A DNA stretch of 64,000 nt from Castanopsis chinensis (lineage: Eukaryota; Streptophyta; Magnoliopsida; Fagales; Fagaceae), in assembly GCA_032878915.1 (NCBI GenBank), contig JAVQMG010000126.1, positions 27,341,501 through 27,405,500 of the forward strand. Direction: 5' to 3'. Below are positions 31,612-44,148 of this stretch, piece after piece. The translations under genes were made by a program, and so were the position numbers. The notes under the pieces were generated by a model. It saw only the letters and a list, made by a program, of their open reading frames with translations. It was not told where the DNA came from and did no database searches. Numbering within the stretch: position 1 is the stretch's first letter; the number at the start of each line of letters is the position of its first letter.

Positions 31612-32620
31612 AAATGAGAAGATTGGACTTTTATATTGAATTCCTTTTTCTACAGTTAAAACATTAAAAAGGATTCTAGGGCAATTCAAAGTCCTCCTTA
31701 ATACTGATAAAACAAATCAGGCCAAATAAAAACAAATATAAAATTTAACCCAATTTTCTTAGTTGGTGCTCCTTCAAATTTAGGATTACGGTCAATAATC
31801 ATATATAATTTAGTACTATTATGTCCCCATTTGTGGTAACAAATTTGGAATCTAATCCCCTCAACTTTTCCTAAGCAAAAAATTAGGAATATCAGAATGA
31901 TGTAATGAAATAAATTGAATTACCAAAAATGAACCAATTGTTCTTGCATGAGTCTACATCGATCATTGTGCATTAGTTGAAAACATGGCCTTCACGTCGA
32001 AAGAGAAACTAGAAAAACTAGGAAAATCGAATCAAATTGGAACCTATCATGTTTATCAAACCTAAACTTTGGGCTGCTCTTGAAACTATCAGCTTATCCT
32101 TAAGAATCAAAGATATATGGAGTGACCTTGAAGTCAAATCATTGGCTTGTGCCTTCTTCTTGACAGCAGCGTACATTAAAATCATACATTGAACCTAGCA
32201 TTCAAATTTGAACTGAATTCATACATTATTATATCCATACTCTACTGGGGCACATTTCCCACATTTTTAGTTGTCACTGTCCTAGTGTCTCCATGTTCTA
32301 ATCAATTCTGAGCAGTGGAAAAGGCACAAAGCAAAAGCACTAGACATAACCAAAGGCACACTCTTTGGCGTTTTTCTCACATTTTCGCAATAGGGTATGA
32401 TCAACTTGGATACTTTCGCATTTAAATGGCTATATATCACTCAATGTACTGCATGTGGTTTCAATGTAAGTTGATGATGATACAATGCATTTGAAATATT
32501 GAGTCTGCTGAAACATGACATCCTTACTATCTATGCAAAAAGTAAGGTTTTTTTCATCCAAATGTGATTTCTGGGACAGTGAGCAAATCAATAATTGTAC
32601 TCTTTAACATTTGTGAAGGG
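31612..32620. other. Gene-free stretch
   Basis: Mixed AT-rich sequence without a recognised gene or repeat. Confidence 0.4.
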
Positions 32621-32629
32621 TTACCCTAT

Positions 32630-33052
32630 TGACTATACCAATGCTTGAGCTTAAAGTTTTCATCTGTCCGTATAGAATGTATTGGTCTTCACCGGAGACG
32701 TGCATAATTCGTGTCCTTGTTAGCTCATTTGTTTGGTTAAATGCATGTAGACAAAAATCCTTGGAAGATTATATTTTCCATTCCCAGTGCCCACTGATAA
32801 TGTTGATTTTTGTCTAGAACATTTGTTAGGGTTTAATCAACCTCTGCTTGACCTTAAAGTTTAAATTTGTCTCTAGCCATTGGATGTATTGGTTTCAACA
32901 GACTTTCATATTTTCTGGTTTAAATTCAGGTCCTTGTTTTGTCATCGGATTGGTTAAATGCATTGAGACAAAAGGAAAATATATATAATTTTATGGAGAA
33001 GACAATCTATTTTCCATTCCTGCTTATAATGCTGATTATTGTCTACAAGGTA
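32630..33052. repeat. Diverged tandem duplication, 2 x about 200 bp
   Basis: Shared blocks in order: CTTAAAGTTT, CATCTGTC/AATTTGTC, ATGTATTGGT, GTCCTTGTT, GGTTAAATGCAT, AGACAAAA, TTTTCCATTCC, TAATG(T/C)TGATT, TTGTCTA. Copy one is about 32640-32820 and copy two about 32843-33052. Frames are broken in both. Another short repeat, TCCGCATAAATCCTA, occurs twice at 33126-33174. Confidence 0.65.
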
Positions 33053-33600
33053 GACGTCCCTGCGGACAACTTCCCATGGTTTAGGATATGAGTTATGTAT
33101 TACTATACCATGAACAAACAGGAAATCCGCATAAATCCTAATTCTTAATGCATGGGTATCCGCATAAATCCTATTCAAATGTTTAGCATTTGTTCTTGAC
33201 ATCTAAAGCCAGTAATTTTCTCCAACTATTTCAATATCGATCTACTCGAATGAGCAAATTTCTGATTTAATGCTAATCCTCTAAATCACATTACATGGAC
33301 TAGAGCTTGGCAAATCAACAAAATATCACTTAGTATCTTATTATGAGGCATTGTTACCATTGAGATTTCTCACAATCGCTTATATATAGGTGTATTTTTG
33401 CCCTTACGCATCTTTGTTTCTTTGGTATTTCAATCTATTTCCCCTTGATTTTCTAGCAAGATGTATCTAGAAAGTAAGCACTTAATGTAGCACTCATACA
33501 ATATATTAACCCATGCAAATCTACATAACCAGGAGTATCATATTAATTCTTCATTTACTTTTAGTATCGCGTACATAACAGAATTTAGAAAATGACGCAG

Positions 33601-34498
33601 TTAGGAGCATTTACATCAGTTAGTGCAAAATTTCCTTCTATTTTGCAAGAAAAAACTTACTTTTTCTATTTTACACACCCACTTCTACAAAATACCTACA
33701 TTAGTTTATCTATTTTATACATTTATTCAATAAAATATTCATTTTATTAACAATGTTCATTTATTCCCAAAACCCACTAATCAGTACTTCGGCCTGAGCA
33801 TTGAGCCCAACAAATCAACCCCACTGATCAACCATCCTACCACCGATCAACCCCAATAGAAAATCAATCAACCACCATTGTTCCTCTACCTTTGCAAATA
33901 CAACCATCAATGAATCTCAACGAAACTTCCAAAACCCACCAAAACCTTACTCGACAACCTCCTTACCACCACCAACCAAGAAGACCATCCTTTCTCTGTC
34001 TCTAAGAAACTCCAACTCTCTTCCTATTCACAAACTCATGCTTCTTTCGACTTCTTCGCACCGAAAATCCAAGACCCGTCTCACAGATCGGCTTGAAATG
34101 GCCGAGGAGCCCGTGGGGCCTAATACCAGCCAGATGTGCAAAATCAGGGTGGCCCAAGCCTTCTTACCACCCCCAAAAAATCCAAATGAGCCCAAGCTCT
34201 CCCAGACCTTGTTCATCAATGAGGGAGAAAAGAATCCAGAGAGAACAGGGAAAAGGATAGAGAGAGAGACTAGGTTTGCTTAGAGGAGAGAGAAAAATAA
34301 AACTAAAATCAAAATATTAATAAAATAATAGATAGACAAGCTATAGTAACCGTGTAAATATACACAGTTACTGTAACTTATGGAAATATTTACATATTTT
34401 TACACCTACTGATGTGTGTTTTTTTTTGCTCAAAATGTGTAAAATTTATACTTTTTTTATTTAAAAAGATTATAAATGAACTGATATGATTGCTCTAA
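33601..34498. mobile_element. TIR element (898 bp) with gene-like interior
   Basis: The left end TTAGGAGCATTTACATCAGT and the reverse complement of the right end (TTAGAGCAATCATATCAGTT) are related over at least 20 bases, and both lead into A/T-rich arms. The middle (about 33780-34290) is G/C-richer, with CCACCACC-type runs and a frame with an ATG (34038-34283) reading MAEEPVGPNTSQMCKIRVAQ in part. That contrast between repeat-like arms and coding-like centre is what transposons carrying captured gene pieces show. No exact target duplication was found and I do not recognise the peptide. Confidence 0.5.
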
Positions 34499-34589
34499 CT
34501 TTCTAGCATGCTGTGCTGATGGGAAAGGGAACATCTGTACTAAAAAAATATTACTCTCCCCCTTCTTCCCGTTGGATAGTATTCAATGG

Positions 34590-35110
34590 TATCTTTGTTT
34601 TTGCTTTTGATTAGCTGAACTGACTAGTCAAACTCTTTTCTCAAATGCATAATATTTTTGACTGCACAGGATATAGTCTGATCTAAGCTTATGTACCGTG
34701 TAAAGAAACAAAACTTAGATATAGCTTAGCCCCATTTAAGTAGTACAAAGGTAGCCTCTGGGATCATGGGAATTGGTTAAGCATGCATTGTCTTTTTAAT
34801 TAAGCTTTATAATCATGTTATGACATTTTGTCCTCTCGGTCGTCACCCTTTTTTTTTTGTTTTTCTTGGCCCTTGCTATACAATTGGACCACAAACATTG
34901 CTTTTAATGCAGCCGTATAGCTCTGCAATATTATTGTTCTCCCTTTACTTTTGAATGTGCTGACCAGCTTATCTTAATTATATTTTTTGTCTTTTTCTAT
35001 AGAGATGGAGATTGGTGAAGCATTGTTTTCATAATAGGAAAGTGTCATTTTAGTTTTTCATGTTGCTCTCCTTTCATGTTCTACCTCTTTTACTCTCAAA
35101 AATGGTGCTT
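34590..35110. repeat. Diverged segmental duplication, copy 1
   Basis: Blocks CAAACTCTTTTCTCAAATG, CCTCTGGGATCATGGG, TTGGACCACAAACATTGCTT and TTCATGTTGCT recur in the same order at 37430-37870. No coding frame spans them. Confidence 0.5.
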
Positions 35111-37429
35111 TCCCTTTTAGTTTGGGTACTATGGCATTTCAAATGTAACATAAATGTCTAACTATGCTATGAGGCTATGAGCTTCTTATATTATGACTTC
35201 TTTTCCAATATCACCACGAAAATTTAGATACTAGCTAAAACAATATCATACAATGTACTTGAACTTACTATCTCATTGTTCAAGAATTCAAATATATATG
35301 GTACTTGTACTTAAAGAGCTAACTTGCTTTGTCAAACTATTAGAGAATGTAATTACCTTCGAAAAGCTTAGGATACTATATATTTTTTTTTATTGTAATT
35401 TGTGTATAGAAAAAAAGGTATTGTTGGTGGACTCATATGAAAATGATATTGCTTCAATCACATGGGCCAACTTGCTTGATTTCTATAGTTATTTTATTTC
35501 ATACTCCTAGCGGTAAGTCACAAAACAATGATCTTATACCCTATAGCCGTTGTTGCGATGCTCAAGTGGGATGAATTTATCACATGCCCTCCATGTGAGC
35601 TATCTTCTAAACCTTCAAACCAGCGGCGTATTTAACCATTATGTATATGTTTAGAATTCATATATATACCAACAACACCCTTAAATGTTACTTCTTGCAC
35701 AAGAGAGAGAAACAGCCTTTTTTTGAGAACGAGAGAGAAACAGCCTTAAGGGGACATAAGACATCATTTCCCATATCTTTGTTCAAAGTAAAATATTTAA
35801 TCTTTTTGTTGGTGTATTTATATTTGCTCAATTAATTTACACATAATTTGGAGCGACAAAAAACTAAGGCAAATGTTTGGATGCTACATGTTCTGCCTCT
35901 AGGTCTGGTTGTTAATTGATTGAGTAGTTGAATGATTAATATTTCCCTATATAATTCATGGATATTTTGTGCTCTTTCTCAAACTATCTCCAACAAAGAT
36001 CATGGAATTAATAAAGACCCATACCCATGCATTAATTTATTATCAAACTTGGGAGTGGATAAAGATATATATATATATATATATATTAATTGAGCCTTAT
36101 TATTGCTTTCTGTGCTACACTAACCTTGGTGAGTTTAATAACTAGATCTAATTCTAAAGCTAAAACAGCCAGGATTCATATTGTGAATGTCAAACTATTA
36201 TACAACTTCTTTCCTCATATCAAACAACATCTAAGTTATTAAACAATTTTTTTTTTCTCTTGTATCAAACAACATCCAAGAAAATGTGTACCCAAGTTTT
36301 ATTATATTTTCGCTTATTTTCTAACAAACAATAAGAAAATACATATACTGCTATGCTAAGTTAATAACCTATTGACGAAAAAAAAAACATAATCTTCTTA
36401 GAACGAATAATGCTTTTATTTACTTCCTCATGCACCTGATGAGCGATGACTAAAACTTTCTAATCACTTGCTATTTGCCACATCAGAGACCACAATTTTC
36501 CCTGAACTTGTAGTAATAATTGTAGGTTGAAAAATGACAAAAACAGTGTTATTTATTATCACTATTCCGGCGCACTGTTTCTGCAGCTATATACGAAGCC
36601 TAGACTAGCTATACTACCTGCCAAAACCTACAGCTTTTGTATTTATGTACACAAGAAAAGAAGAAGCAGTGTTTCTTTTTCTGAGCCGAGGCATCATCAA
36701 TCATAAGCTATAAACATGCAATAGCACCCTTTTTTTTTCTTTCTTTTCTCTTTTGTACTACATAATTTATTGAACAGAATTGCAAAAGTTGGAGCAGATT
36801 CCATAAAGCACGCCATGTTTACTGGAGGGGGTTTCATATAAGATTCGGCAACATGAGATGTGTCCCACAATTTCAATGCGCAAAAGCTGGTTGCAATATT
36901 GTAGCTAACCTCATGCAACTTCTCTGCTAAAATATTGGAATGAACTAGCATTCAACTCTCTCTCTCCTCTTATTAGTCTTGTGCGGCTATCTGCTTTTCT
37001 CTTCCTTCTTGAAACTTATGAATCATAGAAAAGAAGATTTTAGTTGACCTAATCTGCCATGCAATTGAATGAAAGATTCTCTAATTGCACTTCATTTCCA
37101 CTCAAATGTAAAAAATTCCCACTTGACTTTTACTATACTCATACTCAAAATGGGCAAATATTGTTGCAAAAACTAGAAATCCTAGACCACAACTTTCCAA
37201 AACTAAGATTAGACAAATCAATAACGTATCATTAGTCGTTTAGTTTGAGGCTTTGTTAACTTGAACTGAGTCATCAGATCTTTTACATTGCCGAGGCACC
37301 ATTAATCATCAGCCGTGATATCTTTTAACTGTATAAAATAAAATTGCAAATATGGTTCATGCAGCAACTTCATAGCATATACACTATCTTGTTTATGGGA
37401 TGGGGAACACGAATCCTAAAAATATTTCT
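35111..37429. other. Mostly gene-free stretch
   Basis: It contains a (TA)n run (36064-36086) and T-runs. A minus-strand frame with a true ATG (36951-36697, 84 residues, MLVHSNILAEKLHEVSYNIA then TSFCALKLWD) has reasonable composition but no family resemblance and a lysine-rich tail that looks non-coding. I leave it as an unproven ORF. Confidence 0.3.
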
Positions 37430-37870
37430 GATGCTTTTGATGGTATTTTTGTGTGGTTTTGAATAGCTAATTGACTTAGATCCAACAACAACAACAAAAA
37501 TGCTAACTTGGCCAGTCAAAACTCTTCTCAAATGGTGAATATGTGCTTGCAAATACACATGAAGAGCTGAAACAACCCGATTAAGTAATGAATTGCCGGC
37601 TTCTGGGATCATGGGGCGGTTAACTTTACATCTTAATTAATAAGCTCTTAATAAAGTTTTTTAGATGATTAAAACATTTTTGTACTACTTGGTACGTGTA
37701 TTTTTTTTTTTCAATTAATAGTTTGGGACCACTAACAAAGCTTTTCATGTAGGCAAATGCGTTTACTAGCTTGACTTATTATGTTATGTATGCGTTTAAT
37801 ATTCTCATGTATACTGCATTAAATTTCGTTTATGCTCTTCATGTTGCTTTGCCTTTTGCCTGCTTTCCCT
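37430..37870. repeat. Diverged segmental duplication, copy 2
   Basis: Matches 34590-35110 at TCAAAACTCTTCTCAAATGG, GGCTTCTGGGATCATGGG, TTTGGGACCACTAACAAAGC and TTCATGTTGCTTTGCC. The separation is about 2.8 kb. Confidence 0.5.
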
Positions 37871-38394
37871 TAATAAGTCAACAGAAGAATAAGCTTGAGA
37901 CCTAAAAAAAAAAAAAAACCTACCCTTCTCCTATATACTAATATCTTAGTATTTAAACATTATGATTCTTTATCCAAAACTCTTGTAGGGTTGGTTAATT
38001 AGTCTTAACCATGAGCTATGTCTCATATTATATAGTCTGTCATAAACTACACAATCATTCAAACTGTCATATAATTCTAGCTGAAGTTACTATTTCACAA
38101 TCCAAGAAATAGATTTGTTGTATTATCTCAAGTTATAGTATATAGCTAGCTATAATTGACTTAATCTGTTAATTCAGTTTATGTGATTCATATTCACCAT
38201 CTTTGGATTCAAAATTGATTGCATATCTAATACTAATCACAATATTAAGTACGATGATATTGGTCTTTATATGCTCAGTTGAGTCAGTTCACATGCGTCC
38301 ATGTGAGTAGCAGGTACTGGAATTTTTTTATATCAGCGGTGTTACATTACTTGTTGACCAGTGAGAAAGATAGAACTTAAATCTTCAATTGCCA

Positions 38395-38428
<34 letters not shown>

Positions 38429-40008
38429 CCATCTGTTTAAGCCTAGTAATTTTCTAATTGCTGCGCAAATCTAAATGGATTTAAACATGATTTACAGCAA
38501 CAAGAAATCCTACACAATGATTGAATGCAATCTATTTTGTCTTCAGCACTACTCTCTTGGCCGACCTTCATGATCTTGTGATTAATTTCGAGGATATTGG
38601 AGATTAATTATGTCATATGTTTGTGTCCACTGGTCAGAGATTAATATCTCCAAAATAGATGATGATTTAATTTACATTTTTTTAGTCATATGCTCTTCAT
38701 TTGTTGCAACAAAGTTGCAATTATATAATTTGACGTGAAAAATAAAAATTCTTTTGTTAATATTTCAATCATTTGATTTTGTTCTTGATGAAGCAATTCC
38801 GAGGATATCATGATATGATTAAGCAGTTCCTGTGTATACAAGTTACGACAGTATCCAAAAACGTAATGCGATTTATTTGCAATGTGAGAGGCATAAGGTT
38901 AGCCAAATAGAACAATTTGTAGGATTTTATGGGAGAAAGCACATGTACAAAAGAATCGAAGCAATGCACCAGGAATATATTCCTGCATAAAATGATTTCC
39001 ATGCAAAATGTGGCTAAATATTGGCCATTATACTTATGGATGTAAGCAATTGGGCTGATCTAAGCCCAAGGCCATGCCCATGTGGAAACCCAATTTTATT
39101 ACCTTTTTTTCCTCCAAAAGAACACTTCACATTTCTTGCAACTGTTTAGGTTTATATTATTAACATAAAATTGTCCTCCAAATTGGTTTGGAAGAATTTT
39201 CTCCAACTCATTAGGTGATGGCTCATAAATCCATTCATATGTATAATTTAAATAAGTCATATCACTCGTTAAATAGATTATGGGACTAAAAGTTGTGTGA
39301 AATTTTTTTATTAGTCGCCATGTAATGAACTAAAGGAATTTTCTTCCAAACTAGTTTAAAAGTAAACTTTCTAATAGTCTTAATGAGTTTTGTTAACGGA
39401 TGCTCTTAGGGCATTTGTTGATAGACCATTTTATGACAGTTTTAAAACCATTTTTATGAAAAATATAAAAAATTAACAAAAAAGTTAGTTAATTTTTTAT
39501 TTTCCCATAAAAGTTTTGTAAAAATAGTTTTCAAACCTAAACTTTAGGGCATTCGTTAACTTTTTCCATATTTAATTATACATATTAAAAAGATATGCGA
39601 AACCCTTTATGGACAGCTATCCATATTCACTCATTTTAGGGTTTGGTCACCTAGCTTAGGGATTTTATCGGTAGAGACTAAGCAAGAATTATGACTGACA
39701 TTTGCAGAAGGAAAGGCCCGCGAGTACAATGAGGAAAACTTGAAACAAAGGTGTGATTGATCCTTTTATGCAGCAAGAAAAAGAAGGCATGATGGATCTT
39801 ATTTCATAGTAAGAAAGGTCACACACGAGAGTCTTGTGAAAAGAGATAGGAGTAGTTTGATAATTGTAAAGGAGAGGATTTGAACTCTAACATTTTTGTT
39901 AGAAATACTGGGAAGTACCAACCAATTGACCTATAAAGCTATTGGCTTGTAAAAAGAAAAAGGAATTCAAATTTTATGTTTTTAATGTGGAATTGTGCTA
40001 TACTTTCA
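37871..40008. other. Gene-free stretch
   Basis: A (TA)n run at 38396-38428. TTAGGGCATT(T/C)GTT(G/A)A occurs as a direct repeat at 39412 and 39545, flanking a T/A-rich segment. No gene recognised. Confidence 0.4.
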
Positions 40009-40016
40009 TTTTCCCT

Positions 40017-40950
40017 TAGGGCTGTAAATGAACTAAGTTGATCATGAATTGCTCGGATTTGGCTCGATAAAAAGCTTGTTCATGTTTGTTTGTTCATAAA
40101 TAAGCCAAGCTTAAACTTTAGTTTTAGGCTTATTTAATAAACAAGCCGAGTCCAATCAAAAAAATTTGTTCACGAACAAGCTCGTGAGCTATTAGGCTTG
40201 ATACACAATAATTCAAGTATAGACTCATTTATAAGTTTATATGTATTAACTAAATATACTCCTTGCACATATCTTAATAATGACATGACCAACATGAGAC
40301 CACTACCTATACTACTTTAATTTTTTCCTTTCCTTTAAATTGATCAATAATCACTTTAGACTATATTTACATTTAAAAATAAATAAATAATTAAGTAGAA
40401 CACATATGATTCTTTTCTACCAATCATCTAAGGTAAAGTTATGAAACATGTTAGTATTTTCTCATTCATAATAGTTACAAACAAGTATTTTTTTAGTCCT
40501 TTACTATCTAACAAGAACGTAAAAATTGTATTTTGAACAATTATTGAAGCTGTAGATAAAGAATGATGAATGAATTTAATTATGTAAATGATTAATTTGA
40601 ATAGTAGCTAATCATAAGAAAGACTAAATGCATGATAAAATGAATATACTATTTTTTTTCCTTAATTTTAGAAATTTAAGCATTTAATAATGTAATTTTT
40701 TTAAATCTCAAGCTCAAAAACTTGACTTGAGCTCAAGTTTGAGCTTGATATTAAGCTTGAGTTTGGCTTAACTAATTAATTAAGCCAAGCCAAGCCACGC
40801 TCAAACTTTTTGATTTTCTCACGAGCTCGAGCTCAAACACTATTTTTAGGCTTGTCACAAGCTCAATCCAAGCTCGAGTTTTTTATTTTTCCTGACAAAC
40901 CAAGCTTGAACATGCACTACTCGATAAAATTCAGCTTGTTTACAGCCCTA
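40017..40950. mobile_element. Non-autonomous hAT-type element, family A copy 2 (934 bp)
   Basis: The left end is TAGGGCTGTAAATGAACTAA. The right end reverse-complements to TAGGGCTGTAAACAAGCTGA. The flanks are TTTTCCCT (40009-40016) and TTTTCCCG (40951-40958), 7 of 8 identical. The whole length aligns with 4153-5098, including the internal TTAATAATGACAT(A/G)(G/A)CCAAC block, in the same orientation. A frame near 40810 is an artefact of the adjoining microsatellite. Confidence 0.88.
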
Positions 40951-40982
40951 TTTTCCCGAGAAAGTTATTTGGTCATACCTCA

Positions 40983-40985
<3 letters not shown>

Positions 40986-41050
<65 letters not shown>
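40986..41050. repeat. Compound microsatellite (CA)n(TA)n
   Basis: About 17 CA units pass directly into about 16 TA units. Confidence 0.95.
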
Positions 41051-41052
<2 letters not shown>

Positions 41053-41468
41053 CCAAAATGATCATATTTAGATTTTCAAATATTACCCTATTCCATTCAA
41101 GATTTCACTATTCCGCTAGGCATAGTTGTTATGAAGGCCAGATACTGTATCTGAGTTTTGAATATTTTTTCCTTAAAATATTGATTAAAATTCCAGGTTT
41201 TAGTTTTTTTATTTTTTATTTATATATATTGTAAATGAAGTTTTAGTTAGTCAACCAATTGTGATGTTAGGCAAATCAGGCCAATCTCCAGTTGTAGAAG
41301 TCCAAGCGCACATGTGGAACAACATAGGCCCGTGTCAAGTTTCGCCAAAGGTAGTAACATTGTGACGGCAGCCCAACAAGTAATGGATCTATTTAATTGC
41401 TTGAACAGAGCGCACAGCCATATTCTTTGGGCCTTGCAGGTATAAGCACATGACAACCACCTTTAGTC

Positions 41469-41481
41469 CTGTTTGGTCGGG

Positions 41482-41534
<53 letters not shown>

Positions 41535-42598
41535 TAAATTAGTGTGTTTGGTTAGAGAAGGTTGAGAATTGATGGAACCTAGGTATTTTTCTTTGTGCCC
41601 ACCAAAATAATATCTCCTCAATCAGAGAAGCAAAGTGTTTTCTCTTCAGTTTGAGAAGAAGACTTGAGAGAAAAGGAAGCACACCTAAAAAAAGATCAAA
41701 ATAACCCTGAGTTGTACACAAGCTTCTCCATTTGCTTTTGTTGTTTTGTTTTTTTTCTTCTTTCTTTTCTTTTTCTAAACACATGCTTATTCTTTCTTCT
41801 TTGTCTTTTTCTATTACTTTTCATTCGTTTGTCTTTTTCTTTTTCTTATTTTTGGTGTTCATCTATTTTTTCTTTTCTCATGTCTTGATTTTTTTTATTT
41901 TTCTTTTGAATCTTTTTTCTTTTTCCTTCATTTGTTTTGGATTTTTGTACTTTTTTTTTTAATGAAGTGCATAATCATACACAAATTTTTTTATAAAAAT
42001 ATAATTTGTTAATTTTTTTATAATCTAATAGGGGCATAAAAGTAAATTTATACAAATTACATTTTCAATCTTCTCAATCTTCTTTGCCTATGAGCTTGAT
42101 CTTTCTTCTATTATCATTGAGCGAGATTCAGAAGTGGTCATCAAAGTTTTGAGAAGAAAAAATGAATCCCTCACATCCTTTGGTCACCCACTTGCTTTTG
42201 CGAAGCCAACTATAGATGCCTTTGGCAGTATTTATTTTCCTCGTACTCACAAACTAGGCAGTTTTGCAACTCACAACCTAGCTAAATATGCAAGACATGT
42301 TTGTGATTTTTTAGTGTGGTTTTTTAGTGTGGATGAAGGATGTTCCTCTAGATCTCCATGATGTTCTTCTTGCAGATTATGACTAGGGTTTTTATTTATT
42401 TATTTTATTTTTATGTAAGTTTGAGGTTTCTTCTAAAAAAATTATATGAAACTTTTATCTCTCTATTTTTCCATCATCCCAACCAAATACATATGAAAGA
42501 AAACTAAATTTCTTCTATCCTCTTACTTTTTTTTTTTATTTTTTTTATCCCTTTTCCCTTTCTTATCCTCCCACTTTTACATCATTTCAACCAAACAG
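41469..42598. mobile_element. TIR element with nested insertions
   Basis: The left end is CTGTTTGGTCGGGGTGAT (41469-41486). The right end reverse-complements to CTGTTTGGTTGAAATGAT (42581-42598), 14 of 18 identical. A second, inner pair (GTGTTTGGTTAGAG near 41541 and CCAACCAAATACAT near 42478) suggests one related MITE inside another. The interior holds a (GA)n run (41489-41531), a long pyrimidine-rich segment (41730-41960) whose frames are low-complexity artefacts, and a LINE remnant (42087-42387). No target duplication is apparent. Confidence 0.5.
42087..42387 (+). mobile_element. LINE RNase H remnant
   Basis: The plus-strand frame reads YELDLSSIIIERDSEVVIKV, then HKLGSFATHNLAKYARHVCD. After a one-base shift it continues VWMKDVPLDLHDVLLADYD and a stop. 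This is the standard C-terminal RNase H of plant LINE ORF2 (E.DS..VI, N..AHNLA..AR, W...VP), including the acidic metal-binding residues. The frameshift makes it non-functional. The surrounding sequence is MITE-like, so the fragment was either captured or inserted. Confidence 0.75.
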
Positions 42599-42958
42599 AA
42601 AACACATCCAACCATAAAGTGAATTATGATGCTTTGAATTTTATTATTATTATTTGAAAAAGCTAAAGGTATTAAAAATTTTACCACATGACATTTACAA
42701 ACTGATGTAGTAATGAACGAGATTGATAGATTTAAAAAACATATTAAATTAATGTCATAATTATTTTTTGGTGATTAGTAACACATCATTTTGTAAAAGT
42801 TATGTACTAAATTTGTAATCTCCCTTGCAATATTTAGGGGTAAGTAAACTAAATGCGATGCAGCTGATGCTCCTTGTCCAATATTTTACGCATGGAATGG
42901 ATCCCATGTTTATTCATCATAAAAAAGAAAAGAAAAAGAAGAATGGATCCCACAATTA

Positions 42959-43349
42959 GAGCACTTGTAGCAGTGGAGTTAAAAAGTTATATAGCTATTT
43001 TAGCTCCATCAAAACACAAAAATAACCATACAGCAGTGGAGGTAAAGCTATTTTTTTTAGCTTCATTGCTACAGTGCACATCTATCCATGGATGTGCACT
43101 GTAGCTTAGAGCTAAAAAAAAAAAAAATTTATTCCCTGCCCAGTTGTGTGTGTGGCTATGATGGTTGTGTGTAGTAGATATATTATTTTATTGTAATAAA
43201 TATCTTATTTTATTATAATGTTTATATTATTTTATGTGTTGAAAGCTAAAATAGATCCATTGCTGTAGCATGTGTGTAGGTAAAATAGATAAAGTAATTT
43301 TTTGTGGTGCCAAATAGCTAAATTTTTAGCTCCACTACTGTGGATGCTC
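42959..43349. mobile_element. PIF/Harbinger-type MITE (391 bp)
   Basis: The left end is GAGCACTTGTAGCAGTGGAG. The right end reverse-complements to GAGCATCCACAGTAGTGGAG, with further inverted similarity inward (AGCTA/TAGCT words). Both ends are flanked by TTA (42956-42958 and 43350-43352), the usual 3-bp duplication of this superfamily. The interior repeats CAGTGGAG/AGCTAAAA words. The frame at 42874 is incidental. Confidence 0.75.
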
Positions 43350-43439
43350 TTAGAATGGGTCTCATGTTTTACACTTTCACTATATGAATTGATTTCCAAT
43401 TTAATGCCAAACACCTACCCTTCTTTTTAAAGTACTATC

Positions 43440-43597
43440 ACCACCGCGTACCCTTATTGCGGTAGTTACTCTACAAGTATAAGTGCTTATGGAGTGAGGG
43501 GGGTAAGGGCTAGGGTTCAAGTCTCTAGAAGAGAGTTTCACACACATATACACTTAGATTAAGTTATAGTAGAAATTCTATCTTGTATAAAAAAAAT
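43440..43597 (+). mobile_element. SINE family 2, copy 2
   Basis: It contains TACAAGTATAAGTGCTTATG, a G-rich stretch, a good B-box GGGTTCAAGTC (43513-43523), then TTTCACACACATATACACTT, TTCTATCTTGTAT and a terminal A-run. It is an inverted counterpart of 26872-27020 and the better preserved copy. Confidence 0.7.
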
Positions 43598-43644
43598 AAC
43601 ATATTAATTTAATGCATTTGAAGAGATTAAAACCAAATTGACCT

Positions 43645-43927
43645 TGTTAGAAGTCTTAGTTAAATAATTAAATTTATTATATTCCAATAGCTTAAACTTT
43701 TGAGAAAATCAGTAATTTAACATGGTATCAGAGTATGAAATCCTGAGTGTGATCATTATTTTCTTCACTCTATCTCCCATTTAGATTCCTGCGTGTAAGA
43801 TCTTACCTATTAAAAGGTCGTTTGGCCCACACATGAAGGGAGTATTAGAATTTAGAAGTATTAGTTAAATAGTTAAATTTATTATATTCCAATAATTCAA
43901 ACTTTTGAGACAATTGGTAATTTAACA
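43645..43927 (+). mobile_element. TRIM (miniature LTR retrotransposon, 283 bp)
   Basis: Two direct repeats of 78 and 85 bp form tiny LTRs: 43645-43722 (TGTTAGAAGTC...TAATTTAACA) and 43843-43927 (TATTAGAATT...TAATTTAACA). Directly after the first comes TGGTATCAGAGT (43723-43734), the classic primer-binding site for initiator methionine tRNA (last base changed from C). A purine-rich ATGAAGGGAG precedes the second. The flanks GACCT and GACTT match 4 of 5. The 108-bp interior has no coding capacity, so mobilisation would rely on other elements. Confidence 0.85.
43723..43734 (+). other. Primer-binding site of the TRIM
   Basis: TGGTATCAGAGT differs by one base from the complement of the 3' end of plant initiator tRNA-Met. 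Confidence 0.85.
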
Positions 43928-44148
43928 GACTTTTCTATTAATCCACACCCGCAACATCAAGTTGTGTGTGTTTTATTTTTGCTCTTGGTAAAACACCTAG
44001 GAATAGGATATAATCATGTAATGTCCTCTTTTTCCCTTGAGTGCTTCTAGGAACACAATTTTTGTGTTACAATTGTGGCAAATTCTAATAGAATATTTAT
44101 CATTTTTATAAGAATTTATAATTTTTTCTTAGCCACTTAAGGGGTGTT

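Noticed and set aside
41664..41962. Two overlapping Phe/Leu/Ser-rich plus-strand ORFs
   Set aside because: Products of a pyrimidine-rich low-complexity run inside a transposon-like region.
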